A DNA stretch of 64,000 bases from Xestospongia bergquistia (Eukaryota > Porifera > Demospongiae > Haplosclerida > Petrosiidae), in contig OZ014418.1 of the NCBI GenBank assembly GCA_963965975.1, positions 5,716,775 to 5,780,774 of the forward strand, given 5' to 3'. The notes beneath the pieces are model-generated. The model was not told where the DNA came from. It ran no database searches and saw only the letters and a list, made by a program, of their open reading frames with translations. Shown here in pieces: positions 11,989 through 22,734 of this stretch (its first letter is position 1; every line of letters begins with the position of its first letter). Both the position numbers and the translations under genes were made by a program.

Positions 11989-12654
11989 GTGAGCCCTATA
12001 CATAGTTATTCCATGTTAAAAAGTCACAAATGTCTGCTACCTCTAATATAATACTTGATCTTTCAGTTGATCCCCAAAGTGTGTATTGAATTTTGAAACA
12101 ATCCACTGGGGAAGTACTCTGTCACACCTAGAATATTACAAAGCTCTATTACATCTTATCCAAAATGTTGACAGATGGAAAGGTAGCTTGTGTTGCTAGG
12201 TTACCTTAAAGTAACTACATATCATTGCTACTATAGTCAGTTCAACTTGAGAAGTCGCAAATGTTTGATGCTGTAACTCTCTAATATTCCCTTGTATCAG
12301 TATGGAAAGATACTGCTAAAATTGTTGCAACTTACCGCGTTTAATTGTACCGTTTTTGTTGTATTTTGAGAAACTTTATATTACTAAGCAGAGATTGATG
12401 CCATTCAACACATTGAATGGCATCAATATCTATATTACTATGGTTGCACGCTACCTACTTTTAGAATAATACTTTGGGAAAGGAAATGGTGCCCCTCCTA
12501 GTTTATTATGTTATGCCAGTACTCGTTCCATTGAATGTTTACTATATCCAGTGGCTTGTGCTGTCTTTGTGCTTAACTTGAATGCTTTAATCCTCTTGTT
12601 TGTCTTAGCTTTTTGGAGACATTTCCTTGTTCCATGTCAAAAGTATTTATATTC
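11989..12654. other. Junction zone after the last FANCD2 exon
   Basis: The sequence begins as a normal intron (gtgagccc) but no following FANCD2 exon is found. A word with 'aagtc(a/g)caaatgt(c/t)tg' occurs twice (12020s and 12250s). No gene is recognised. Confidence 0.5.
12394..12427. repeat. Perfect 15-bp inverted repeat, 4-nt loop
   Basis: Arms attgatgccattcaa and ttgaatggcatcaat enclose caca. It lies about 400 bp past the last FANCD2 exon. Confidence 0.9.
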
Positions 12655-12920
12655 TAATAGAAATCAACAACACTTGAGATAAGTGCATTTAAATGGGAAA
12701 TAAACTAAAGTGAATGTTTTGATATAAAGCACTTAGGAAAAGTATTGTTAAATGGATAATGATCAAATTATGTTATAATAGGAAATCAAGAGCACTTGAG
12801 ATAAGTGTCATTAAGTAGGAAATAAACTAAATTATGTTATAATAGGAAATTAACAGCACTTAAGATAAGTATCATTAAATGGGAAATGAATCAAAATCAT
12901 AATATATAAAAGGAAATTAA
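12655..12920. repeat. Imperfect tandem repeat of about 62 bp, four copies
   Basis: Units carry 'ggaaat(c/t)aa', 'cactt(g/a)agataagt', 'attaaatgggaaat' and 'ttatgttataata' in that order, for example starting at 12658, 12719, 12780 and 12843, with a fifth partial start at 12911. No coding potential. Confidence 0.75.
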
Positions 12921-13019
12921 AAGATTTACAATTATATACCATTGTCAAAGCAACTAATAAGCAATTTATACATTGTAATTATGATATTTCTTATTTATCA
13001 TTATTGGTTTTACTCACAT

Positions 13020-13380
13020 GTGAATTTTTCTTGCTCTTGATTGATTCTTTATCATACTTACAACTTCCAATTTGTATCAAAACTCTTGAATTCATTGGCT
13101 TTATAAATTAACGTTCTTTTCAGAAATAATTTTCTAACTTTATTAATATCTACTTTTTCTGCAGATGTTACTTTTTTGTCTTTCATATTCTGTTAAAATT
13201 AACCCTTAGTATGCTGAAGATCGACAAATACATCAATGATGATGTAACTGTTTTATGTTTCATCAAATTGAAACTAAATTTTCAGTCATTAGTTGAATAG
13301 TTTTACTATTAGTAAGAGAATGTAAGTGGATATTTGGGTTTGATTTCAGAAAGTCAATTGTCTTTTGTTAACTCTCATAA
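13020..13380. repeat. Duplicated non-coding block (copy at about 19440-19796)
   Basis: The block beginning gtgaatttttcttgctcttg is repeated almost unchanged at 19441 onward, with a few small deletions there. The match ends at 13380, exactly where the 8.4-kb duplication that continues to the right begins, so 13380/13381 is a duplication breakpoint. Confidence 0.85.
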
Positions 13381-13382
13381 TA

Positions 13383-13511
13383 AGAGTTAGAAATAATCCA
13401 GTTAATATTCACATAATAGCAGAGACACATATCACAGCTTACATTAACCAGGAAGAAGAGTATTTTAGAGAGATGGGATTAGATAACTACTCCATTCATT
13501 CAACTAGATAA
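13383..13511 (+). pseudogene. C-terminal stub of a POT-like array gene
   Basis: Codes for RVRNNPVNIHIIAETHITAY, then INQEEEYFREMG and a short tail ending HSTR before TAA. It is the same as the last 42 codons of the pseudogene ending at 21899 and of no other copy. It marks the left end of the 8.4-kb duplicated segment; the rest of its gene is missing. Confidence 0.9.
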
Positions 13512-14349
13512 AATGTGTTTGTTCCAACTTATAATTAACATATGACTTATTGACTGATTACACATTTTTAGTTTAGACTTGCTTAAAGATAATGTTTACA
13601 TGTGTACTAAGAAATTGTATTTTGTTTGCAATGCAAATTTTTACTAATCGAATTCACCTTTATAATGAGTAGTAACTATAATTATGTAATTGAGTTGTCT
13701 CTTAAAGTGGTTAGATTTCAATAAATTGGTTAAATACTTGTAAAATTTATTAATGAAAAGTATGCATCATTGTTACAGTATTTCATAAATATCTGTAAAG
13801 AGCTAATCTTCTGTTTTCTGTGTTTTGAGACCTGACTTCACTTTGAAAAAATTTTAATATTAATACAATATTTAACAAAATTTAATTATGCATTTTAACT
13901 TTCATGATTTGGGATTTAATTTTTGAAAACAAACAAACATTTGAGTACTGCAAAATTTCCCAATCTATGGTGCCAACACAATCACTATATTTAAATTGAA
14001 AATATTTATTTTGACGTTATTCTTTGTTAATGCATTAAGTGTACTCTTCACTGTCTGAGTTTATGATATGAGATTATTTAGATGAGGTATATCTGGTATA
14101 CTGTAAGAAGTGTTACTTCTTGACATTGTGATATTTATAAACATATATACTGTAAGGTATTTGTCATAAGAATTTGTGTTGTTACAATTGGTACATGAAC
14201 AGAATTAAAAATGACACTAAATAAACATCAATAGATAAATCACTGTACTAAGAGGACAAGAATAATAGAATTTTATAATTCAGAAGACAGACATATCTAA
14301 TAGAAGACTTTGATCTTGTTCAATACTTTGTATTCACTCTTAGTGGGTT
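13512..14349. other. Spacer, duplicated at 21900-22735
   Basis: No gene seen. Nearly identical to the spacer after 21899, differing by small indels, as part of the 8.4-kb duplication. Confidence 0.8.
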
Positions 14350-14734
14350 GTATTAAGGATTTGATCTAGCTCTTGACTTTATCATTGCCATATCTCCTCT
14401 TGAAATGAAAAGATTCTTATTTGGAGATTGGTTTGCATTCAATGGCATAACTAAGCTATTGGATATAATCTCTATCATCCTTTTAAGTTACTTCCTGAAT
14501 ACATTCCTATAAGTTGTGGTTTCTATTACTACCTCACTCAGGTTTTTCTGTTATTCTATTTATTGCTTTCCTTATTGTGTTGTAATATTACAAACTGAGA
14601 TGAGATATAATCCAGTTAATATTCTCATGATGCTGAGACATATATTACAGCATATATTGACCAAAAAGAAGAATATGTTAAAGAAATTGATGAAGAAAAC
14701 TACTCTATCAAGTGATGACAACTTTGTCGAATAA
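14350..14734 (+). pseudogene. 3' fragment of a POT-like array gene, decayed
   Basis: Reads ALDFIIAISPLEMKRFLFGD, then FAFNGITKLL, then after frame changes the terminal segments of the family (a Tyr/Thr/Gln-rich last helix, NPVNI, and the acidic tail). Several frameshifts; the first two thirds of the gene are absent. Its duplicate lies at 22735-23118 and shares the same lesions, so decay preceded duplication. Confidence 0.8.
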
Positions 14735-15384
14735 ATAGCATATGGTGATCGTGCATCCTTTCTTGTTTTAAAAAGGGAACTTTTGCTTGTAAACTACAAA
14801 ATTAGATTATTTATATTTGTAAAAGTATTTATTGATGTTTTTACTTTTGGTTTTATTCTGTGCATGTGTTAATTGCAAAATAGTTCACATGTTGTGAGTT
14901 TCATATATGTGACTTTTATAGTCTCTTCACACTATTGTAGTCTGTAAAGAAGTTATGAACTGTTTTCTGTTGTTCCAATTAACACAATAGAATTGAAAAT
15001 GAAACATTTACAACATGAATATTTTATTGTATATATTTGTAATATAGCATAATGACATCACTCAACCCATATAGTGTGACATGTACTGAACCAATTGATT
15101 TTAACTTATATTACTTCTATCCTAATATTTTTAGTATTGATACAAGATGTTCATATTGTGACTCACATTATAAACATTTTCTTTGTTGTAATTGACACAT
15201 CAATAGATTTGAAAGTAAAATAACAAGGCATCATTGGATAAGTTACTGTGTTGTGTATAATGGTCAATAGAAATTTATTATTCACAATTGTAAAGAGCTT
15301 GAACTTGATATAGAATCTACAAAATGTTGTTCTTAACATGTACATGTTTTGACTAAAACTAATTTATAAATACACACACACACA
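14735..15384. other. Spacer, duplicated at 23119-23774
   Basis: Non-coding. Near 15155-15175 is a decayed promoter cassette (gtgactcacattataaac). In the copy at 23545 the E-box catgtg is still present, but its distance to the TATA element is 7 nt rather than 10. Probably the 5' end of a vanished gene. Confidence 0.55.
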
Positions 15385-15475
15385 TCATCACATGACTCAC
15401 AACATTATAAAGTGTTTCTAATTGCCACTCAACAAATATTAGAGCTTTGTCATTTTCAAGCATAAAGAATTTGTA
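15385..15475 (+). promoter_or_regulatory. Array promoter cassette (E-box - 10 nt - TATA)
   Basis: CACATG at 15389-15394, ten nucleotides (actcacaaca), TTATAAA at 15405-15411, then ATG 71 nt from the TATA element. The leader holds the array-wide words attagagctttgtcatttt and caagcataaagaa. Confidence 0.7.
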
Positions 15476-17107
15476 ATGAATACTAGAAGAGTTTGTTCTT
15501 ATCCAGTACTATGTATAAAATCTAAAGCAGCTATCTTGATGATTTGGGTGTCCACAACTGTATATTTCTACTTGTCCCTCATGGACTTAATCTATCTCTA
15601 TATTAATTGGGCTCTCTATAGTGATGTTTTCTTTGTATACTTGACTTCAATACTTCGCATCTTCTTCCCACTATTTGGATGGATTGCTGATGCATGGATT
15701 GGACGATATAGAGTTATTTTATATGGACTGTATTCTTTAATAATAGGATGTGTATTTTTTGCAGGATCTGTTATTGTTTATGAATTTAACCCATTGGTCT
15801 CACAAATCTTTTTTTATGTGTTCAATGTTTTTAATTCACTTGGTTTAGCTGCTATATATGCTAATATTCTTCCTTTCATTACTGATCAAATGATAGGAGC
15901 ATCTGGTGATGAACTTAGTGCTGCAGTTCATTGGTGGTTTTGGAGTTTCCATTTTCCTTCTATGGTACTAATGGATTTTGTCTGTGCATTACAAATTGCC
16001 TCTCCTGTAATACATATATTGATATTGATTTTCTTTTTATTCTCTGGTCTAACTATTGCTCTCTCTAGTATATTTCTTTGTCAACATTGGCTCAACAAAA
16101 CACCTCAGATCACTAACCCTATTAAACATATTGCTAAAGTACTCAACTATACTAGAAAGAACAAGTACCCCAGGAATCGTAGTGCTCTCACCTACTGGGA
16201 ACAAGATATACCTTCACGACTTGACCTTGGTAAAGATAAATATGGTGGTCCTTTCTCAGAGGAGGAGGTAGAGAATGTTAAGACAACAATGAGATTAATA
16301 ACAGTTATATTTATATGTGCAATGAGAGGAATGGCTTTAGATGTGAACTACAAACAGCAACGTCACATGAGATTTAACAATGATAGTATTCTTGCATGTT
16401 TCTTCATTGACCGACACAGATTATTTCTGCAAATAACAAGTTTTGGAATTCCATTATATCATTTCATTATAAGACCAATTATAAAGAAAACCACCAAATA
16501 TACTCCTAACATGTTAAGATTAATTGGAGCTGGTTTATTTCTTCAAGTTTTAGGAACAGTAGGTATGGTAGTAATAGAGACTATAGGTCACCTCCAAACT
16601 CCTAATGTCACTTGTATGTTTAATGATAATATCAATGAGGTTATATCTCTTAATTATTACTGGACTATGATACTACTAATGCTACGAGTAGTTGGATCTT
16701 TTTTGTGTGTGATAGTCCTTTTTGAATTTATCATTGCTCAATCTCCTCATGAAATGAAAGGATTTTTATTTGGACTTTGGTTTGCATTCGATGGTATAGC
16801 TCAACTGATTGGATATAATCTCTATCATCCTTTTCAGTTTCTTCCTGCATCCATTCCTATAAGTTGTGGTTTCTATTACTACCTCACTCAGACTCTCCTT
16901 CTCTCTCTTGTGTTTATTATCTTCCTCATTTTGTCTAGACATTACAAACTGAGAATGAGAAATAATCCAGTTAATATCAACATGATAGTAGAGACACATA
17001 TTACAGCTTATATTGATCAGGAAGAAGAGTATTATAGAGAAATTGGTGAAGAGAACTACTCCACTAACTCATTGAGTCATAGTAGCTTTGGTAGTACTAG
17101 TAATTAA
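15476..17107 (+). CDS. POT/PTR-like multi-pass transporter, array gene 1 (543 aa)
   Basis: Intronless. A hydrophobic profile suggests 11-12 membrane segments. The family is read from several blocks. GWIADAWIGRYR (residues 68-79) is like the POT signature after the second helix (G-x-x-A-D-x-x-x-G-R/K). YANILPFITDQMIGA (128-142) is like the POT IKPxVxxFGxDQF block. A cytoplasmic linker (about 205-272) ends SEEEVENVKTTMRLI, like plant NPF VEEVKxLLRLLPIW. FEFIIAQSPHEMKGFLFGLW (416-435) is like the POT glEfayxqaPxsMksl block. The proton-coupling ExxER motif usual in helix 1 is absent: here it is KAAILMIWVSTT. Cys308 and Cys380 (the latter in NVTC, also an N-glycosylation sequon) lie in predicted outer loops. 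The tail is acidic and Ser-rich. Start chosen because MNTRRVCSYPVLC is conserved in all copies. Substrate unknown. Confidence 0.8.
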   Translation: MNTRRVCSYPVLCIKSKAAILMIWVSTTVYFYLSLMDLIYLYINWALYSDVFFVYLTSILRIFFPLFGWIADAWIGRYRVILYGLYSLIIGCVFFAGSVIVYEFNPLVSQIFFYVFNVFNSLGLAAIYANILPFITDQMIGASGDELSAAVHWWFWSFHFPSMVLMDFVCALQIASPVIHILILIFFLFSGLTIALSSIFLCQHWLNKTPQITNPIKHIAKVLNYTRKNKYPRNRSALTYWEQDIPSRLDLGKDKYGGPFSEEEVENVKTTMRLITVIFICAMRGMALDVNYKQQRHMRFNNDSILACFFIDRHRLFLQITSFGIPLYHFIIRPIIKKTTKYTPNMLRLIGAGLFLQVLGTVGMVVIETIGHLQTPNVTCMFNDNINEVISLNYYWTMILLMLRVVGSFLCVIVLFEFIIAQSPHEMKGFLFGLWFAFDGIAQLIGYNLYHPFQFLPASIPISCGFYYYLTQTLLLSLVFIIFLILSRHYKLRMRNNPVNINMIVETHITAYIDQEEEYYREIGEENYSTNSLSHSSFGSTSN

Positions 17108-17584
17108 TGTATGACTGATTATGGATTACCTATTATTTAAAGAGAATTGTTTGCTTGTGTGTTACAAAAATAAGTTACATGTATTTATATATTAATATAC
17201 ATAACTTAAGTCACATAAAACTAGGATCAGTTTGTTACTCACTATGGAAGCTCAGAAGTCTTTCTTTCTATTCTATTCATGTGTCAATCTGCAACAATAG
17301 AAACAGTTCATAATGTTGTGAATTTCATAATGACAACACAGCTATTGTAGTTTTTAAAGAGAACATTATGAACTTTTTTCTTTTATTACAATTAGCACAT
17401 TAATAGAATTGAAAGTGAAACATTGAGAACGCGACTATTGTAGTTTGTAAACATGCATATGTGAAGTTATTAATGATTGAAGTGATATCCACACATTTAG
17501 CTGACTCAATCTTTATTTATCAGTATAGCCACTAAAATCATAGAGCAATAACTTGTTACATAACAACTAATCTTTAATCAACTA
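17108..17584. other. Spacer, array type
   Basis: Non-coding. Contains the array spacer words (gttcataatgttgtga, gaactgttttc-type, gaaagtgaaacattga) that recur after most genes. No other feature seen. Confidence 0.6.
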
Positions 17585-17990
17585 TTCAGATGAATTGCTG
17601 ATGCATAGATTGGATGATATAAAGCTATTTTATATGGACTGTATTCTTTTGTGATAGGATGTGTTTTCACAACATCTGTTGTTATCAAAGACTTTAAGCC
17701 ATTAGTTTCATAAATATTTTAATTTATTCAGCATAGCTGCTATATACACTAATGTGCTTCCTTTTATTACTGATAAAATGGTAGGAGCATCTGGTAATGA
17801 ACTTAGTGCTGCTGTACATTGATGGTATTGGAGTCATATATTTCCTAATATAATTCAAAAGAATGAGCCATGTATATTGCATAATACTCCTCTATTTATG
17901 ACATCTTATAATTCTCTGGTCTAGCTATTATTGTTGTTTCTTGGTCAACATTTGCTAGACAAGACAGCTCATATTGTAAAGAGCTTGAAC
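17585..17990 (+). pseudogene. Internal fragment of a POT-like array gene
   Basis: Covers the ADAWIGRY-equivalent block through the helix-5 region and up to the start of the cytoplasmic linker (ends near LLDKT). Several stop codons interrupt it (TAG in place of TGG in the WIGRY block, and others). The words IKDFKPLVS and NEPCILHNTP ally it with the gene at 59767. Its 5' and 3' thirds are lost. Confidence 0.8.
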
Positions 17991-18039
17991 TTGATATTGA
18001 ATCTACAAGATATTGTTCTTATCATGTACAATATATTAA

Positions 18040-19232
18040 CTCAAAAGGAGCTATCTTGATGATTTGGGTGTCCACTGCTGTATTTATCTATGCAGGCCAT
18101 GTTGACAATATCTATATGCTCCTTAATATTGAATGTAATCCTGTATCTTTGTACTTGACTTCAACATTTAACATCTTCACCCCACTATTTGGATGGATTG
18201 GACGATATAGAGCTATTTTATATGGCCTATATTTTTTAGTAATAGGATTTGCATTGTTGACAGGATCTATTATTATCAAAGACTTATATCCATTGGTCTC
18301 ATGAAGCTTTCTTTATACAAGTAATGTTGTTTATCGACTTGGTATACTTACAATGTATGCCAACACCCTTCCTTTTGTTACTGATCAAATAATAGGAGCA
18401 TCTGGTGATGAACTTAGTGCTGCAGTACATTGGATAATTTGGAGTGGGGTACTTCCTGTTATGATTAAAATGTTTGAGCCTTGTTTGATGTCAAAGACTC
18501 TTAATATTGATGTACATTTGTATCTTTCTTTGGACTAGCTTTTGCTCTCTCTAGTATATTTCTTTGTCAACATTGGCTAGATAAAACACCTCAGATATCT
18601 ATTAAACATATTGCTAAAATACTCTACTATGCTAGAAAGAACAAGTACCCCAGGAATCGTAGTGCCCTCACCTATTGGGAACAAGATATCCCTTCACAAC
18701 TGAACTTAGGTAAGAAATATGGTGGTCCTTTCTCAGAGGAGGAGGTAGAGAATGTCAAGACAACATTGAGATGAATACCAGTTATCTTTGTATGTGTAGT
18801 GGTAGGAATGGCAGTAGATATGACTCACGAACAACAAAGTCACATGACAGTTAACAGTGATAGCATTTTTGCGTGTTTTTTTTTGTAGAGGAAGACAGAT
18901 TATGCCAACAAATTATTGGTTTTAGAATTCCACTATATCTTTCATTATAAGACCACTTGTTTACGAAAATTGCATCCATTCCTATAAGTTGTGGTTTCTA
19001 TTACTACCTCACTCAGGCTCTCCTTCTCTCTCTTGTGTTCATTGTCCTTGTCATTCAATTTAAACATTACAAACTGAGAGTGAGGAATAATCCAATTAAT
19101 ATCAACATGATAGCAGAGACACATATTACAGCTTATATTGATCAGGAAGAAGAGTTTTATAGAGAAATTGGTATAAAGAACTGTTCCATTAACTCATTGA
19201 GTCATGATAGTTTTGGTAGTACTAGTAATTAA
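18040..19232 (+). pseudogene. POT-like array gene with internal deletion
   Basis: Starts inside helix 1 (KGAILMIWVSTAVFIY-like) with no upstream ATG or promoter cassette, and runs to the normal C-terminal tail and TAA at 19230-19232. Lesions include loss of the ADAW codons before IGRYRAILYGLYF, a TGA after LYPLVS, a shortened linker, a TGA in the LRLIP block, and a deletion of about 300 bp that joins IIRPLV directly to the ASIPISCGFYYYLTQ segment near 18960. Confidence 0.85.
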
Positions 19233-20185
19233 TGTTTGACTGATTATGGATTATCTTTTATGGAGAGAGAATTTTTTTCTTGTGTGTTACAAAGTTGAAT
19301 TACATGTATTTACATAATTAATATACATAACTTAAGTCACATAAAACTAGGATCAGTTTGTTATTTACTATGGAAGCTCAGCATAGCTGCTATATACACT
19401 AATGTGCTTCCTTTTATTACTAATAAAAATGATGGTATTGAATGTGAATTTTTCTTGCTCTTGATTGATTCTTTATCATACTTACAACTTCCAATTTGTA
19501 TCAAAACTCTTGAATTCATTGGCTTTACAAATTAACGTCCTTTTCAGAAATAATTTTCTAATATCTACTTTTTTTCTGCAGATGTTACTTTTTTGTCTTT
19601 CATATTCTGTTAAAATTAACCCTTAATATGCTGAAGATTGACAAATATGTGATGTAACTGTTTTATGTTTCATCAAATTGAAACTAGATTTTCAGTCATT
19701 AGTTAAATAGTTTTACTATTAGTAAGAGAATGCAGGTGGATATTTGGGTTTGGTTTCAGAAAATCAATTGTCTCTTGTTAACTGTCATAATACCAACTCT
19801 CACTTACCAAAATTACTACTATAAATGTCATAATATAACATTATCATAGTCGCTGAGAGTTGTTAGAATTGTTTCGCTAGATTCCATTCTTGTCATTGTA
19901 ACCTTTTGTCTACTTCAATATATCTCTTTATTTCTTATTTTAAATTATTATGTAGAGCAATGGAATAAACAATGCAGGTAGATCTATATATATACATGTT
20001 CATAATATGAGGCTGAAAACAATTACAGGATTGGTTGGGTTTCAAATACTGTATGTACATCACAAAATTGTGATATAATAACTTAAATATCAAACCCATA
20101 GTGACCAGTATATGGATCAAATTGTTTGCTTTATAGTAATTGTAACTACTATGTAGTAGTGTGTTGACAAATACAATGGTGACGT
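19233..20185. other. Spacer with duplicated debris
   Basis: 19380-19435 repeats a scrap of the 17735-17800 pseudogene (AAIYTNVLPFIT-like). 19440-19796 is the copy of 13020-13380. The remainder holds no gene that I can support. Confidence 0.6.
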
Positions 20186-20214
20186 TGTTATCATGAAACT
20201 TACAACATTGTAAA
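20186..20214 (+). promoter_or_regulatory. Decayed array promoter cassette
   Basis: At the expected position: CATGAA (20192-20197) instead of CATGTG, ten nucleotides, then TTGTAAA (20208-20214) instead of TTATAAA. Spacing is preserved while both elements are mutated, upstream of a pseudogene. Confidence 0.6.
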
Positions 20215-20340
20215 TTGTTTTCTATTGTTGTAGTCCATGAATAGAAATTGAAAGTGAAATTAGATTGATATCTATACACAAAACATTGCACAAGGTATAA
20301 AAGTCAATGAACTTTATAATTCAGAATACTAACTTGAAAC

Positions 20341-21899
20341 ATGAAATCAAAAATACTTTGTTCTTATCCAGTACTGTGTATTAACTTTAAAGGAGCTATC
20401 TTGGTGATTTGGGTGTCAACTGCTGTATTTGTCTACTTGACCTTTTTGGCTTATATAGCTTTGTTTGTTTACTCACCTGATAATGATTCCCTTTCTTCAA
20501 GTCTTCATTTTTACTCATTGCTTGATCAGTATTTTGTATGGTTTTCTCTAACATTATTAATTTTCTTACCGCTATTTGGGTGGATTTTATTCTTTAGTTA
20601 TAGGATGTGTATTGTTCACAGCATCTGTTACCATCAATTACTCATTGATCAAAAGAATATTTCTTTTTTTAAGCATTGCTTTCTATTTATTTGACATGGC
20701 TGCTATATATGCCAACTATCTTTCTTTTATTACTGATCAAATGATAGGAGCATCTAGTGATGAACTTAGTGCTACAGTACATTGGTGGTTTTGGAGTTTC
20801 TTTTTTCCTTCTATGGTACTAGTGGATTTTGTCTGTGAAAATATTCTTCTTGTAATGCTTTTACTGATGTTTATTGTCATATCATTCTCTGGTCTAACTA
20901 TTGCTCTCTCTAGTCTGTTCCTTTGTCAACGTTGGCTAGAAAGACACCTCAGATCACTAACCCTATTAAACATATTGCTAAAATACTCAACTATGCTAGA
21001 AAGAACAAATACCCCAGGAATCGTAGTGCCCTCACCTACTGTGAACAAGATGTCCCTTCACGACTTGACCTAGGTAAGGATAAATATGGTGGTCCTTTCT
21101 CAGAGGAGGAGGTAGAGAATGTCAAGACAACACTCAGATTAATACCAGTCATTTTTATATGTTCAATGATGGCAATGGTTGTAGATGTGACTCGAGCAAC
21201 AAAATCACATGACTGTAATATACAATAGTATTCCAGTTGACAGAGTCCTCTCTGTTTCACAAATACCAGTGTTTGGAATTCAACTGTATCATTTCATTAT
21301 TAGACCACTTCTAAAGAGAACCACCAAATATATTCCTAGTATGTTGATAGTAGTTTGAGTTGATTTATTTATTCAAATTTTAGGAACTATTGGAATGGTA
21401 GCAATAGAAACAGTATGTCACCTCCAAACTTCTAAGGTCACTTGTATGTTTAATGATAACATTGAAGTGGTTATGTCTCTTAATTATTATTATACTGTAA
21501 TACCAAAATTATTTCAGGTGGTTGGAGTAAGTCTTTATGCCCTGGCAATTCTTGAGTATATCATTGTTCAATCTCCCTGTGAAATGAAAGGGTTTATATT
21601 TGGACTTCTTTGTGCATTCTATGGTATATCTAAACTGACTGGATACAATATCATCCTTTTCAGTTCCTTCCTGCATCCATTCCTATAAGTTGTATTACTA
21701 CCTCACTCAGACTTTTCTTCTCTCTCTTGTGTTCATTATCTTCCTCATTCTATTTAAACATTACAAACTGAGAGTTAGAAATAATCCAGTTAATATTCAC
21801 ATAATAGCAGAGACACATATCACGGCTTACATTAACCAGGAAGAAGAGTATTTTAGAGAGATGGGATTAGATAACTACTCCATTCATTCAACTAGATAA
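20341..21899 (+). pseudogene. POT-like array gene, full-length but multiply broken
   Basis: Begins MKSKILCSYPVLCINFKGAI and ends with the stop at 21899, so the whole gene is represented. Visible lesions: loss of about 37 bp between FGW and YSLVIG (removing the ADAWIGRYR block), a lost base in the WLDKTPQ codons near 20940, a scrambled outer loop near 21215-21250, a TGA near 21357, and small deletions near 21655 and 21690 that drop part of NLYHPF and of the SCGFYYY segment. The linker is still almost perfect. Confidence 0.9.
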
Positions 21900-22734
21900 A
21901 ATGTGTTTATTCCAACTTATAATTAACATATGAATGATTGACTGATTACACATCTTTAGTTTAGACTTGCTTAAAGATAATGTTTACATGTGTACTAAGA
22001 AATTATATTTGTTTGCAATGCAAATTTTTACTAATCGAATTCACCTTTATAATGAGTAGTAACTATAATTATGTAATTGACTCGTCTTTTAAAGTGGTTA
22101 GATTTCAATAAATTGGTTAAATACTTGTAAAATTTATTAATGAAAAGTATGCATCATTGTTACAGTATTTCATAAATATCTGTAAAGAGCTAATCTTCTG
22201 TTTTCTGTGTTTTGACACCTGACTTCACTTTGAAAAAAAATTAATATTGATACAATATTTAACAAAATTTAACATTTTAACTTTCATGATTTGGGATTTA
22301 ATTTTTGAAAACAAACAAACATTTGAGTACTGCGAAATTTCCCAATCTGATGCCAACACAAACAATCACTATATTTTAAATTGAAAATATTTATTTAACG
22401 TTATTCTTTGTTAATGCATTAAGTGTACTCTTCACTGTCTGAGTTTATGATATGAGATTATTTAGATGAGGTATATCTGGTATACTGTAGGAAGTGTTAC
22501 TTCCTGACATTGTGATATTTATAAACATATATACTGTAAGGTATTTGTCATAAGAATTTGTGTTGTTACAATTGGTACATGAACAGAATTAAAAATGACA
22601 CTAAATAAACATCAATAGATAAATCACTGTACTAAGAGGACAAGAATAATAGAATTTTATAATTCAGAAGACAGACATATCTAATAGAAGACTTTGATCT
22701 TGTTCAATACTTTGTATTCACTCTTAGTGGGTTG
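21900..22734. other. Spacer, duplicate of 13512-14349
   Basis: Non-coding. Part of the second copy of the 8.4-kb duplication. Confidence 0.8.

Noticed and set aside
12001-13400. Missing FANCD2 exon with the ubiquitinated lysine hidden in the junction zone
   Set aside because: I looked for a lysine followed by a hydrophobic Gly-Ile-Ile-Gly-like stretch after an AG acceptor in all plus frames and saw none. A very diverged exon cannot be fully excluded by eye.
15163-15345. 60-aa minus-strand frame repeated at 23553-23735
   Set aside because: Its repetition comes from the 8.4-kb duplication; it overlaps a relic promoter and has no family resemblance.
16766-16999. Recurring minus-strand frame opposite the gene 3' ends (also at 44339 and 59083)
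   Set aside because: It is the shadow of the conserved tail codons of the POT-like genes.
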